A stretch of 64,000 nt of DNA from DATKBT01 sp035546295 (GTDB lineage: Bacteria; Acidobacteriota; Thermoanaerobaculia; Multivoradales; Multivoraceae), in contig DATKBT010000070.1 of assembly GCA_035546295.1 (NCBI GenBank), positions 124,001 through 188,000 of the forward strand, given 5' to 3'. The notes under the pieces were generated by a model. That model made no database searches. It had not been told where the DNA came from and worked only from the letters and a program-made list of their open reading frames with translations. The position numbers were made by a program, and so were the translations under genes. Position 1 is the stretch's first letter. Every line of letters starts with the position of its first letter. Shown here piece after piece: positions 42,337 through 50,728 of the stretch.

Positions 42337-44838
42337 CTAGGCCGGAATCCCGCCGAGCAGCAGCGACGGCGGGCGCTGCTCGCCGCCGGTCGCGAGCCGG
42401 AGCAGGACGTGGCCGACGCCGGCCTGGCCCAGGAACAGGGAGGGATTGGGTCCTCCAGAAGGCACTCCGCTCGGCCATCCCCGTCTCCTGTTCGAAGCGA
42501 GAGCGGCCGTCGCTGCCTCGCGCGCAGCGGCCTCGAGGCGCGGCTCGTCCAGCGCGTCCGCTCCGCACAGCAGCACGTCGAGCAGACCGCCGAGCCCGTG
42601 GCAGAGCGAGGCGTCGAGGAGCTCGACCGAGCGCAGCTCCGCCTCACGGCGGGTGCGCTCGAGGGCGATCGTCGCCTGCTCCCGGTGGCGTGACCGCTGC
42701 TCTGGATCGACCGCCACCGCACGCAGGCGCGCGAGCGCGATGCCGGGCGCGCCGTGACACCAGGCGACGCTGAAGCGAGGCGCGGGCCCCGCCTCCCCCG
42801 AGAGCGGCGGTCGCAGGTCGAGCCAGTTGCCCTCGGCGGGATCGAACAGGGTCTGCTCGTAGGCGAGCGCGCCGCGAGCCGCCTCGAGGAATCGGGCGTC
42901 TCGGGTCGCGGAATGGAGATCGAGGAGCGCCAAGGCGATCCCGGAGGCGCCGTGAGACAGCCCGGCGAGCGGCGGGCGGGCGGGCGCGACCCCCGACACC
43001 AGAAGGTTCGGCCAGCTCCAGATCTCCCCCCGCGTCTCGGCGCTCGAGATCAGCTCGCTTCCCAGCCGGTCAGCGATCTCCAGACAAGCCGCCCCGGGGA
43101 GCCCGGGCGCCAGCTCGATCAGGCCGACGACGATCCCGGCGACGCCGCCGAGCAGGTCGAGGCGAAGCGTGCCGAGCCGCTCCCCGTCGAGGCTTTCTCC
43201 GAAGCCCGCGAGCACGGTCGCGAGCAGCACGCGCGACCGCGAGGTCAGCCGCTCGTCGTCGATCAGCCGTCCACCCCGCAGTGCCGCCGCGAGGGCGCCG
43301 AGTGGGCCGGCGAGGAAGCCGGGAAGCGCCCCGGAGGCAACGCCGCCCGCGCCGCCGGCGGCTCGCTGGATGCGATCCCGCTCGAGCCCCGCGATGATTC
43401 CAGGCCGGATTCCAGCCTCGATTTCAGCCACGATCACGTCGAGCGAGCGCTGTAGCGCCGCGGCGGCCGTCTGGCGATGCCGCCTCTCGCCGGTGACGGT
43501 CGACAGCTCGGCCAGGAACAGGCCGGGGCCCGCAGAGCCCTGGTAGACGTCGAATCCCAGCGCGGTCACCTTCGCCCGCGCTGTGCCCGGAGCGCAGACG
43601 TCCCCTGGGTCCCGCCCCGTCCAGTTGCAGCGCCCGCCGTCCCAGAAGACCTCGGCGCAGAGATGGTCGCCGATCCGCACCGCCTCCGCCAACAGGGGCC
43701 CGATCGCGGTCGACGACGCCGCCGGAGCTCTGGCCGCGGGGTCAGAGACCTCGGCTCTTCGTTCCGGTCGCGCGCGACCGGCCCTCCGCCGCCCCCTCGA
43801 GGGCCCGCGCTCGGAAGCCTGCAGCGGTCGCCATCGATCCGGCGAGCCCGGCGCCAGGTAGGGCCGGCGTGGCTCGAGCCCGGCCCCGGCGAAGGATGCG
43901 GCAACCGCCCGGCAACGGGACGCCAGCGCAGCAGACGAAGCCCGCCCCTCCTCGACCCGATCGTCCTCGATCAGATCGTCAGGGCCGATCAAGGCCGCCG
44001 CGATCCGCGCGACCCGGTCTCGCCCGAAGCTCGAGCCGTCGGCCGGCCCCTCGGCGAGCCCGAGACCCGGGGCGAGCGGGAAGGTCATGAGCGGTCGCGA
44101 GGATCGCATCTGGCCGGCGTGCTCGGCGTACGCTTCGGCGATCACGGGCCAGGCGCTCTCGACCGCGACGGGCTCCAGGTAGAGGACGCCGGAATCGGCG
44201 GAGTCGAAGCGGCGGGTGGAGGCCGCCACCTTGAGCCGGAAGGGCACTCGTCGCCGGTTGAGCTCCGAGGTCAGGCGGCGCAGCCAGGGGACAGCCGAGC
44301 TCACTCGCAAGTGCCAGTAGACCCGCACCAGACAGCACAGCTCGCGAGCGGGCGCCAGGTCGGCGTCGCCGAGCGCGACGTAGGAGCCGGGGTGCAGCCG
44401 CTGGCGCTCCTCGGGGACGAAGACGCGACAGCTCGCGCCGGAGGCAGGAGGACCGGATCCCGGGCCGGGGTCGGGATCCACCCTCACCCGCCGGGCATCC
44501 GAGAAGTAGACGACCCCTTCCCGCCGTACCGCGACCGAGCCGGCGTCGCCGGCACGCTCGATCGTCCAGTCGGGCTCCCAGGTGCCGCGGCCAGTGTTGG
44601 CGCGGCTGAGCGCTCGCACCAGCTCGGCATCGGCCTCGGGATCGACCCGCTCCCGCGGATCCACGCCGCGCCGCCGATAGAGCCGGTAGAGCGCCTGCTC
44701 GAGCCTCGTGCACTCGCCGGCCGGCTCGACCACCCTCGACAACCGGACGAGGTCGGTGCTGAGGCCGAGCTCCTCGGCGATCTCGTGATCCGCGGCGGCA
44801 ACCGAGTCGTCGTCTTCCGGCCACGCCCCCCGGATCAT
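42337..44838 (-). CDS. HopA1-like lyase fused to a LanC-type cyclase (lanthipeptide synthesis)
   Basis: This 833-residue fusion has an N-terminal part (about 100-310) matching the HopA1 effector family used as the lyase of class V lanthipeptide systems: V-Y-W-H-L-R, then N-R-R-R-V-P-F-R-L-K and P-L-A-P-G-L-G-L-A-E-G-P and S-F-G-R-D-R. The C-terminal part (about 390-833) is a LanC toroid with G-L-S-H-G-A-S-G, zinc ligands W-C694-H-G-A-P-G and L-C746-H747-G-L-G-G, and the final G-Q-A-G-V-G-H. The Cys-to-Cys spacing of 52 is close to nisin cyclase. It would remove phosphate from Ser/Thr and close a thioether with Cys. The start ATG 44838 has GGAG upstream and lies 13 bases after the kinase gene. 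Confidence 0.85.
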   Translation of the reverse strand: MIRGAWPEDDDSVAAADHEIAEELGLSTDLVRLSRVVEPAGECTRLEQALYRLYRRRGVDPRERVDPEADAELVRALSRANTGRGTWEPDWTIERAGDAGSVAVRREGVVYFSDARRVRVDPDPGPGSGPPASGASCRVFVPEERQRLHPGSYVALGDADLAPARELCCLVRVYWHLRVSSAVPWLRRLTSELNRRRVPFRLKVAASTRRFDSADSGVLYLEPVAVESAWPVIAEAYAEHAGQMRSSRPLMTFPLAPGLGLAEGPADGSSFGRDRVARIAAALIGPDDLIEDDRVEEGRASSAALASRCRAVAASFAGAGLEPRRPYLAPGSPDRWRPLQASERGPSRGRRRAGRARPERRAEVSDPAARAPAASSTAIGPLLAEAVRIGDHLCAEVFWDGGRCNWTGRDPGDVCAPGTARAKVTALGFDVYQGSAGPGLFLAELSTVTGERRHRQTAAAALQRSLDVIVAEIEAGIRPGIIAGLERDRIQRAAGGAGGVASGALPGFLAGPLGALAAALRGGRLIDDERLTSRSRVLLATVLAGFGESLDGERLGTLRLDLLGGVAGIVVGLIELAPGLPGAACLEIADRLGSELISSAETRGEIWSWPNLLVSGVAPARPPLAGLSHGASGIALALLDLHSATRDARFLEAARGALAYEQTLFDPAEGNWLDLRPPLSGEAGPAPRFSVAWCHGAPGIALARLRAVAVDPEQRSRHREQATIALERTRREAELRSVELLDASLCHGLGGLLDVLLCGADALDEPRLEAAAREAATAALASNRRRGWPSGVPSGGPNPSLFLGQAGVGHVLLRLATGGEQRPPSLLLGGIPA

Positions 44839-44851
44839 CGACCGGCTCCGA

Positions 44852-45991
44852 TCATGCTGGGCTCTCCCCCCTTTTCTCTCCCCTTTTCTCTCCCCTTCTC
44901 TCTCCCCTTTTCTCTGCGCTCGAGGAGGTTCCAGAGCTCGATGCGGCCAGGGAGTAGAGGGTGCGACCGGCGCCCGCCGGATCCGACAGCACGTTGGCCG
45001 CGATCTGCAGCAACGATCGCTCTGAAACCGCGACCGACGCGACGCCCGAGCAGCGCTGCCACGCGGCCTGGATCAGCCGGGCGGCGCTACAGCGGACCGC
45101 GCGCAAGAGGAGATCTCCTTCCCGCTCGGCGCTCGCGGCCGATCCCGGCGCCGATCGGTAGGCGCTCCACAGCGCCGCGAACGCCGGCTGGATGGCGCTC
45201 AGAGGCACCCGTGCCTGCGCCGCTCGCCGCTCCGGCGGCAGGGCGGCGTCGCGCGGCATGCCGCGCACCCAGAAATGCACCAGGTCGGCCATCGCGCACC
45301 CCAGGTCCCACGCCGGGTCTCCCCACTTGGCGAGCTCCCAGTCGATCAGCACGACTCCGCCGTCTCTCTCCGTCGACGGCGGCAGCACCAGCAGGTTGGC
45401 AGAGCGCACGTCGCCGTGGAGGAGGGTCTGGGGACGCCAGTCGGAGCGGGCGCGATCGAGCCCCGCTCCGATCGCGGGCTCGCTCTGGATCAAGCGAGAG
45501 ATCTCGACCTGCGCGGCGCTCATCCGCCTCAGCTCGTGAGGGGCCGGGAGATGCACCGACAGGAAGTCGGCCGGTCGGCGCGGGAGCCGTGACAGGCCGC
45601 TGCCCGCATCGCGTGCGCGACCATCGAACGTTGCGTGCAGCAGGCCCAGCGCCGCGCCCAGATCGGCGGCGGGCGTACAGGGGAAGCGCTCGGCGGGAGA
45701 GTCGCGGTACACCCTCCAAGGTGAGCGCGCGCCGGCCTTCCATTCGACCGCGAACAGCGGCGGGTCCCGGCGGAGGAGGCGCGCTCGAGGAATCAGCTCG
45801 CGCAGCGGTTCGGCGACGCTCTCACGCGCAAAGACCTCGTAGAGCTCCAGCTCCCGGGCGAGCGTCCTGGCGCCGCCGGTGCGGAGAGGATCCGCCTGCT
45901 TGACGAGCCAGCCGGGGCCCTCCCGACGAGACACCCGCAGGTTGAGGTTGCGACGTGACAGGGTCGAGATCTCGACGCCGCCGGCGATCAC
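44852..45991 (-). CDS. APH-like kinase of a class V-type lanthipeptide system
   Basis: This 379-residue (from GTG 45991) aminoglycoside-phosphotransferase-fold kinase has L-L-H-G-D-V-R-S-A-N-L-L with the catalytic Asp and Asn, then L-I-D-W-E-L-A-K-W-G-D-P-A-W-D-L with the metal Asp. In class V lanthipeptide pathways such kinases phosphorylate Ser/Thr of the precursor. Sensible coding extends upstream of GTG (E-A-P-R-R-L-I-G-L-G-L-I-D-S-S-E-V) as far as a CTG at 46087 that overlaps the precursor's TGA (CTGA). A CTG start with translational coupling is therefore likely. The C-terminal tail is a Gly-Glu-Lys-Arg repeat encoded by 12-bp units at 44862-44915. Confidence 0.82.
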   Translation of the reverse strand: MIAGGVEISTLSRRNLNLRVSRREGPGWLVKQADPLRTGGARTLARELELYEVFARESVAEPLRELIPRARLLRRDPPLFAVEWKAGARSPWRVYRDSPAERFPCTPAADLGAALGLLHATFDGRARDAGSGLSRLPRRPADFLSVHLPAPHELRRMSAAQVEISRLIQSEPAIGAGLDRARSDWRPQTLLHGDVRSANLLVLPPSTERDGGVVLIDWELAKWGDPAWDLGCAMADLVHFWVRGMPRDAALPPERRAAQARVPLSAIQPAFAALWSAYRSAPGSAASAEREGDLLLRAVRCSAARLIQAAWQRCSGVASVAVSERSLLQIAANVLSDPAGAGRTLYSLAASSSGTSSSAEKRGERRGEKRGEKRGESPA

Positions 45992-46083
45992 CTCTGAGGA
46001 ATCGATCAGCCCGAGCCCGATCAGCCGCCGGGGGGCCTCGTCGAGCCGGATCGGCTCGCCGCCGATGGAGGCTTGCGGCGCGG

Positions 46084-46347
46084 TCAGGGACAGCGAACGC
46101 CGGTGCTGTCGGTGTCCAGGTCGGAGTCCGGCGAGCGGTCGGCGTCGGAGTCGGAGTCGGAGTCGGAGTCGGATGCCGTCGTGCTGCTACTGCTGCTGCT
46201 GCTCGAGTCGTCGTCGCCGGCCGCCGCGGCCGCGCTCAGTCCCCAGCTCTCCTCCGCCTCGGCAGGATCGTGCGCGCTCGAAGCGTTCAGGATCGATCCG
46301 GTGAGGAGCTCTGCTCCGAGTTGCGGGCTGGTCTGCTCGATGCTCAT
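46084..46347 (-). CDS. Candidate lanthipeptide precursor with Ser/Asp-repeat core
   Basis: This 87-residue peptide is encoded directly before the kinase gene. A leader-like part (about 1-45) is helical and acidic (M-S-I-E-Q-T-S-P-Q-L-G-A-E-L-L-T-G-S, then a poly-Ala run). A Ser-rich stretch of eight residues, T-T-A and five Ser-Asp units follow, and the end is D-S-T-G-V-R-C-P. The single Cys two residues before the end could form a thioether with one of many Ser or Thr residues after dehydration. GGAGA lies eight bases before ATG 46347. The Ser-Asp part comes from a GTCGGA tandem repeat (46144-46173). No export or protease gene is adjacent. It could also be an unrelated low-complexity peptide. 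Confidence 0.65.
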   Translation of the reverse strand: MSIEQTSPQLGAELLTGSILNASSAHDPAEAEESWGLSAAAAAGDDDSSSSSSSSTTASDSDSDSDSDADRSPDSDLDTDSTGVRCP

Positions 46348-46478
46348 GGCGGCGTCTCCGCTGGTCGGCCGTGGAACGAAATCGGGCGAGGCGGTCCTAA
46401 CATGGCCCCGGCGGAAGCGTCAAGGCGGCGGGGCCTTTGCTGCCGCGAACGCCGCGATCCGCAAAGCCGAGCGACCGG

Positions 46479-49400
46479 TCAAGGCGCGGGCAGACCGCTG
46501 CCCCGGACCGTCTCGAGGAACACGGGATCGCGCCAACCGCGCCCGAGCAGCTCCTCGACCACCGGTCGCGCCCTCTCGAGCCGTCCCAGCTTCAAGAGCG
46601 CCTGGGCGTAAGTGTCCAGGTACTGGGTCTCGGGGCTGCGCTCGACGATCGGCTCCACCAGCTCGACGGCGCGAGACCAGTCGTCGAGAGCCTGTTCGTG
46701 GTGTCCGAGCTGCAACCTCAGGTCGCCGATCGCGACGTGGCTGTAGGCGAGCTCGTTGCGGGGCCCCGGATCCCCCGAGGACCGCCACAGCTCCTCGAGC
46801 AACGCATGGCTCTCGAGCTTCGCCTCGAGGGCCGGCGTCAGCTCCGAGCGCGCCTGATGCGCGAGCGAGATCGCCCAGTACGCGCGCGCCAGGCTCTCCC
46901 GGTGACGCACCACCGTGGGATCGGCTGACACCAGGTCGTCGAGCAGCCGTCGCGCCTCGTCGAGGAGCGCGAGCGCGCTCGAGGGATCTCCCCGCTCGGT
47001 CTCGACGGTCCCCAGCACTCGCAGGTCGCGCGCCAGCTTCTCACGCCACTCGACGCGCGCCGCGTCGCTGCGCATGAGCGAGCGGTAGGCCTCGGTCGCC
47101 GACTCGAGCGAGCTCGCCGCAGCCTCCAGGTCCCCCACTAGGAACGAACCGAAGCCGGCGGCAGAGTGGATCACGGCGACGCGTCGCGACCAGGTCGCGT
47201 TGGCCGGGTCCTCGCGCGCCAGCCGCTCGGCCTCCGCCAGCGCGAGCTCGAGCTGGCGCTGGGCCTGCTCGTGCTCGCCGTTGATCTGCAGGGCCTCGGC
47301 CAGCGCCAGGCGCGAGTCGACCAGCAGCCGCCAGCTCCGCCAGTCGCCCGATCCGCTGGGGCCGACCAGGCTCGAGGCGAGTCGGATCGCATCCCGCAGC
47401 TCGGCGACTGCGGACCCGGTATCGCCGATCTTGCGGTGGACGGCGCTCAGCTCGTAGCGGGCGAGCGCCGCCCCGTAGTCCAGCTCGCTGGAGCGGGAGC
47501 CGCCGTCCGGGTCACGAGCCTCGCTCCCCCCGAGCTCGTCGACCACCGCCTCGAGCACGGCGCGCGCGTCCTCCGTGTTTCCCTGCCGGCCCAGCGCCGC
47601 CCCGAGCTGCACCCGGGCGAGGAGGAGGCCGGCGCGCAGCTCCGGCCGATCACCCTGGCGCTCGCTCGCCGCCCGGAACGCATCGACCGCGGAGCGGTAG
47701 GCGACGACCGCCCCCTCGGCGTCCCCACCGGCGGCCAGCACGTCGCCGACGTGGAGCATCATCCGGCCGCGCTGGCCTGCGGCAGAGCTCGTCTCGTCGC
47801 GGGCGGTCAAACCGGCGAAGTAGTCCTGCGAGCTCCGGCTCACCTGCTCGAGCAGGTCGAGGCGCGCGATGCGCTCGAGCCCGTCGTAGAGATCGTCGAG
47901 CATGAAGTTGATGAGCTGCTCGGCCTGCTCGCTCCGCCGCTCGGCATCCTCTCGCGCCCGCTGCGCCTGCACGGCCAGGATGCTCACCACCACCAGGAAC
48001 ACCGTCGCGACCACCGCCACGATGCCGAAAAGCCGACGCCGGCGCGCCGACCGCTCCGCCTCGCGCAGCGCACGCCGCTGTCGCGCGCGCTCCTCGCGAC
48101 GCTGATCGAGGCTCTCGAGCCGCTCGGCGAGCTCGAGGGCGCTGCGTGGGCGGCGGTCCGGATCGCCGTCGACCAGGTTGGCGATGTCCTCGCGCAGCAG
48201 CTCGTCGTCGACGTCTCGCTCCCAGCCCGGAGCGAGCGGACGCTCGAAGTCGCCGACCACGAGCTGATAGAGGGTGACGCCGAGGGCGTAGAGGTCGGCC
48301 TGGATGCTCGCCGGCCGGCCCGCGAGGAGCTCGGGCGCCATGTATAGATGGGTGCCGGTGGTGGTGCCGACGCCGTCCCCGGCCTGCACCTCGGTGAGGC
48401 CCTGGACCGTGATGCCCCGCGCCTCGAGCCTGGCGCGCTCGGTGATGGTGCCGATCCCGAAGTCGGTGAGGGCGGCGTGCAGCCGGCCGCCGACGTCCTC
48501 GCTGAGCAGCACATTGGCGGGCTTGACGTCCTTGTGCAGCACGCCCACCGAGTGCGCTGCGGAGAGCGCAGTGGCGACCTGGATGGCGACGTCGAGCCGG
48601 TCCCCGAGCGGAACGCCCGCGATGCCGCCGCGCCGCGCGGACCAGTCCACCAGACTCCCCTCCTCGGTGTACGCGAACTCGATGAAGTACGGCGCTTGGT
48701 CGAGGCTCCAGTCGAGCAGCCTGGCGATGTCGTCGCGATCTCCGAGCTCCTCCTTGAGCAGGCGAAAGAGCGTGACCTCTCGTTGCAGCGAGCGGAGCCG
48801 CTCCTTCTCGTAACAGAACTTGAAGACCCGCAGCTCGTGAGTCTTGGCGTGGCGCACCAGCCACACCTCGCCGAAGCCCCCCTCTCCCAGCTTGCGCTGG
48901 ACGATCCAGTGCGGGCGGTGGGGAATCGGCAGCGACGGGGCCGGTCGCCAGCCGAGGATGGTGTCCTGGGCGCCGGTGCGGCGGAACTCGCCAGAGCCCG
49001 CGGGAGCCTGCAGCGGGGCGCGCCCGACTGCGCCGACCTCGAACACCTCGACCGGCTCGTCGACGCCCTTGATGTCGTACTCACCGTGGGCGAGCCAGCT
49101 CAGGCGGGTCGAGCGCTCGGCGCCGACCGCGCCACGCCGTGCGACCTCGAACGCCGCTCGGGTCATCAGCGTCTGCCCCGGCATCGCGATCGAGCGCAGC
49201 CTCGTCACGAGGGAGGTTCCGAGCCCGGTGACCCGAAGCGCGGCGGCGCGGGTGGAGGCCGCCTCCTCGCGCCGCAGGACCACCTCCTCGAGGTGGATGG
49301 CGCAGCGTAGCGTGAGCCCCCCGGCGCCGCCGTGCTCGGACAGAATGCCGTCCTCGGCCAGCACCCGCTGGTGCTCGAGGGCGAAGCGGACCGCCGCCCA

Positions 49401-50588
49401 CGGGCGCTCGAACAGGTAGACGGGTCCTTCCCCGGAATCGAGCGCGCGCCCTCCGAACCGGCCCAGCAGGTCTCCCCGCTGCCGCTCGACGCGGCCCAGC
49501 GCCGCCGAGTCGACGCCCGAGACCGACAGCTCGGAGCCGTCGGCGCCGGCCAGCTCGATCGCGACCAGCGCGGCGATCCGCGCCCCCTCGCCGAGGCCGA
49601 CGCCGGGGTCGAGGGCGCGCGCCACCGTCTCGGCCGACGCCGGCCGCAGCCGCGGATCCTTCTCCAGGCATTGCGCGATGATCTGTCGCGCGCTCGGCGG
49701 AAGGGCCCGCAGGGCCGCCGCCGTCGGCTCGCCGTCGTCCTCCGGGCCGGCCTCGGCATCCAGCCGGGTCGGCTGGCGCGCTCGATGCTCGCTGACCTGC
49801 TCGCCGGTCAGCAGCTCGAAGAGCACCAGGCCCAGCGAGTAGAGGTCGCTCTGGACCGAGACCTCGACGCCGGCCGCCTGCTCGGGCGCCATGTAGGCCG
49901 GCGTTCCGCCCCGCGACCTCGCCCGCGAAGTCGCCTGGTCCGCGAGCACCGCGAGCCCGAAGTCGGTCACTCGAGCGCGCCCGTGGCTGTCGACCATCAA
50001 GTTGGCCGGCTTGAGATCACGGTGCAGGATTCCGAGCTCGTGGGCAGCGGCGAGCCCCTCGCAGACCTGCCGGCCGATCTCGAGCGCCTTGTCGCGCGGC
50101 AGCCGGCCGATCCGATGCAGCAGCGAGGCGAGATCCTCGCCGTCGACGTGCTCCATCGACAGGAAGGGCACGCCGTCGACCTCCCCGAGGTCGAACACCC
50201 GGCAGACGTTGGGATGGGAGATGCGGCGGGCGAGCCGGATCTCGTTGAGGAAAGCCGCCCGCCGCCGGCCGTCCTCCTCGCGGCGCTGGCGCAGGAACTT
50301 GAGCGCCACCTCCTGCAGGAGCTTGAGGTCCTGGGCCCGGTAGACCTCGCTCATCCCCCCCTGCCCCAGCCGGGAGACGATGCGATAGCGGCCGGCGAGG
50401 ACCTGCCCCGGAACGAAACGAGGGCCGGACGGCACCCCCTCCTCCGGCGCCGCCGAGCGCTCCGAGCCGGCGCCACCGCTCTCGAGGGTGGGGGCGCGGC
50501 TGATCGGCCCGCCGGCCGGGAAGCGACCGCCAGCGGGTTCGGGAGGCGATGCGTCGGCGTCGCGCTGGCGGTCCGGCGGCTTGGTCAC
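46479..50588 (-). CDS. Dual-kinase receptor: Ser/Thr kinase - cyclase-like - Ser/Thr kinase - TM - TPR
   Basis: This is a 1369-residue protein. Kinase 1 (about 65-325) has G-Q-G-G-M-S-E-V-Y, L-H189-R-D-L-K-P-A-N and D209-F-G. Residues 335-520 match the class III nucleotide cyclase fold near the end (H-G-E-Y-D-I-K-G-V-D-E-P-V-E-V-F), but the metal Asp residues are not conserved (A-I-E-L-A and G-E-G), so it is probably a non-catalytic sensor. Kinase 2 (about 562-825) has G-E-G-G-F-G-E-V-W, Lys590, H685-K-D-V-K-P-A-N and D709-F-G. One helix at 852-873 is followed by TPR helices to the end. Both kinase sites look intact. The start is GTG 50588. It precedes the lanthipeptide genes on the same strand. 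Confidence 0.88.
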   Translation of the reverse strand: MTKPPDRQRDADASPPEPAGGRFPAGGPISRAPTLESGGAGSERSAAPEEGVPSGPRFVPGQVLAGRYRIVSRLGQGGMSEVYRAQDLKLLQEVALKFLRQRREEDGRRRAAFLNEIRLARRISHPNVCRVFDLGEVDGVPFLSMEHVDGEDLASLLHRIGRLPRDKALEIGRQVCEGLAAAHELGILHRDLKPANLMVDSHGRARVTDFGLAVLADQATSRARSRGGTPAYMAPEQAAGVEVSVQSDLYSLGLVLFELLTGEQVSEHRARQPTRLDAEAGPEDDGEPTAAALRALPPSARQIIAQCLEKDPRLRPASAETVARALDPGVGLGEGARIAALVAIELAGADGSELSVSGVDSAALGRVERQRGDLLGRFGGRALDSGEGPVYLFERPWAAVRFALEHQRVLAEDGILSEHGGAGGLTLRCAIHLEEVVLRREEAASTRAAALRVTGLGTSLVTRLRSIAMPGQTLMTRAAFEVARRGAVGAERSTRLSWLAHGEYDIKGVDEPVEVFEVGAVGRAPLQAPAGSGEFRRTGAQDTILGWRPAPSLPIPHRPHWIVQRKLGEGGFGEVWLVRHAKTHELRVFKFCYEKERLRSLQREVTLFRLLKEELGDRDDIARLLDWSLDQAPYFIEFAYTEEGSLVDWSARRGGIAGVPLGDRLDVAIQVATALSAAHSVGVLHKDVKPANVLLSEDVGGRLHAALTDFGIGTITERARLEARGITVQGLTEVQAGDGVGTTTGTHLYMAPELLAGRPASIQADLYALGVTLYQLVVGDFERPLAPGWERDVDDELLREDIANLVDGDPDRRPRSALELAERLESLDQRREERARQRRALREAERSARRRRLFGIVAVVATVFLVVVSILAVQAQRAREDAERRSEQAEQLINFMLDDLYDGLERIARLDLLEQVSRSSQDYFAGLTARDETSSAAGQRGRMMLHVGDVLAAGGDAEGAVVAYRSAVDAFRAASERQGDRPELRAGLLLARVQLGAALGRQGNTEDARAVLEAVVDELGGSEARDPDGGSRSSELDYGAALARYELSAVHRKIGDTGSAVAELRDAIRLASSLVGPSGSGDWRSWRLLVDSRLALAEALQINGEHEQAQRQLELALAEAERLAREDPANATWSRRVAVIHSAAGFGSFLVGDLEAAASSLESATEAYRSLMRSDAARVEWREKLARDLRVLGTVETERGDPSSALALLDEARRLLDDLVSADPTVVRHRESLARAYWAISLAHQARSELTPALEAKLESHALLEELWRSSGDPGPRNELAYSHVAIGDLRLQLGHHEQALDDWSRAVELVEPIVERSPETQYLDTYAQALLKLGRLERARPVVEELLGRGWRDPVFLETVRGSGLPAP

Positions 50589-50728
50589 GGCTCGAGCTCC
50601 AAAGGCCCGCCGATGCTACCGGAGAGCGCGCGCTCCACCGGCAAAGCCCGGGCGGCCGCTTCCGCAGGCTCCTCTGCGCCGCTTGGGACCTCCGCGAGGC
50701 GGGCGGAGAACCGGACCGAGCTCCGATC

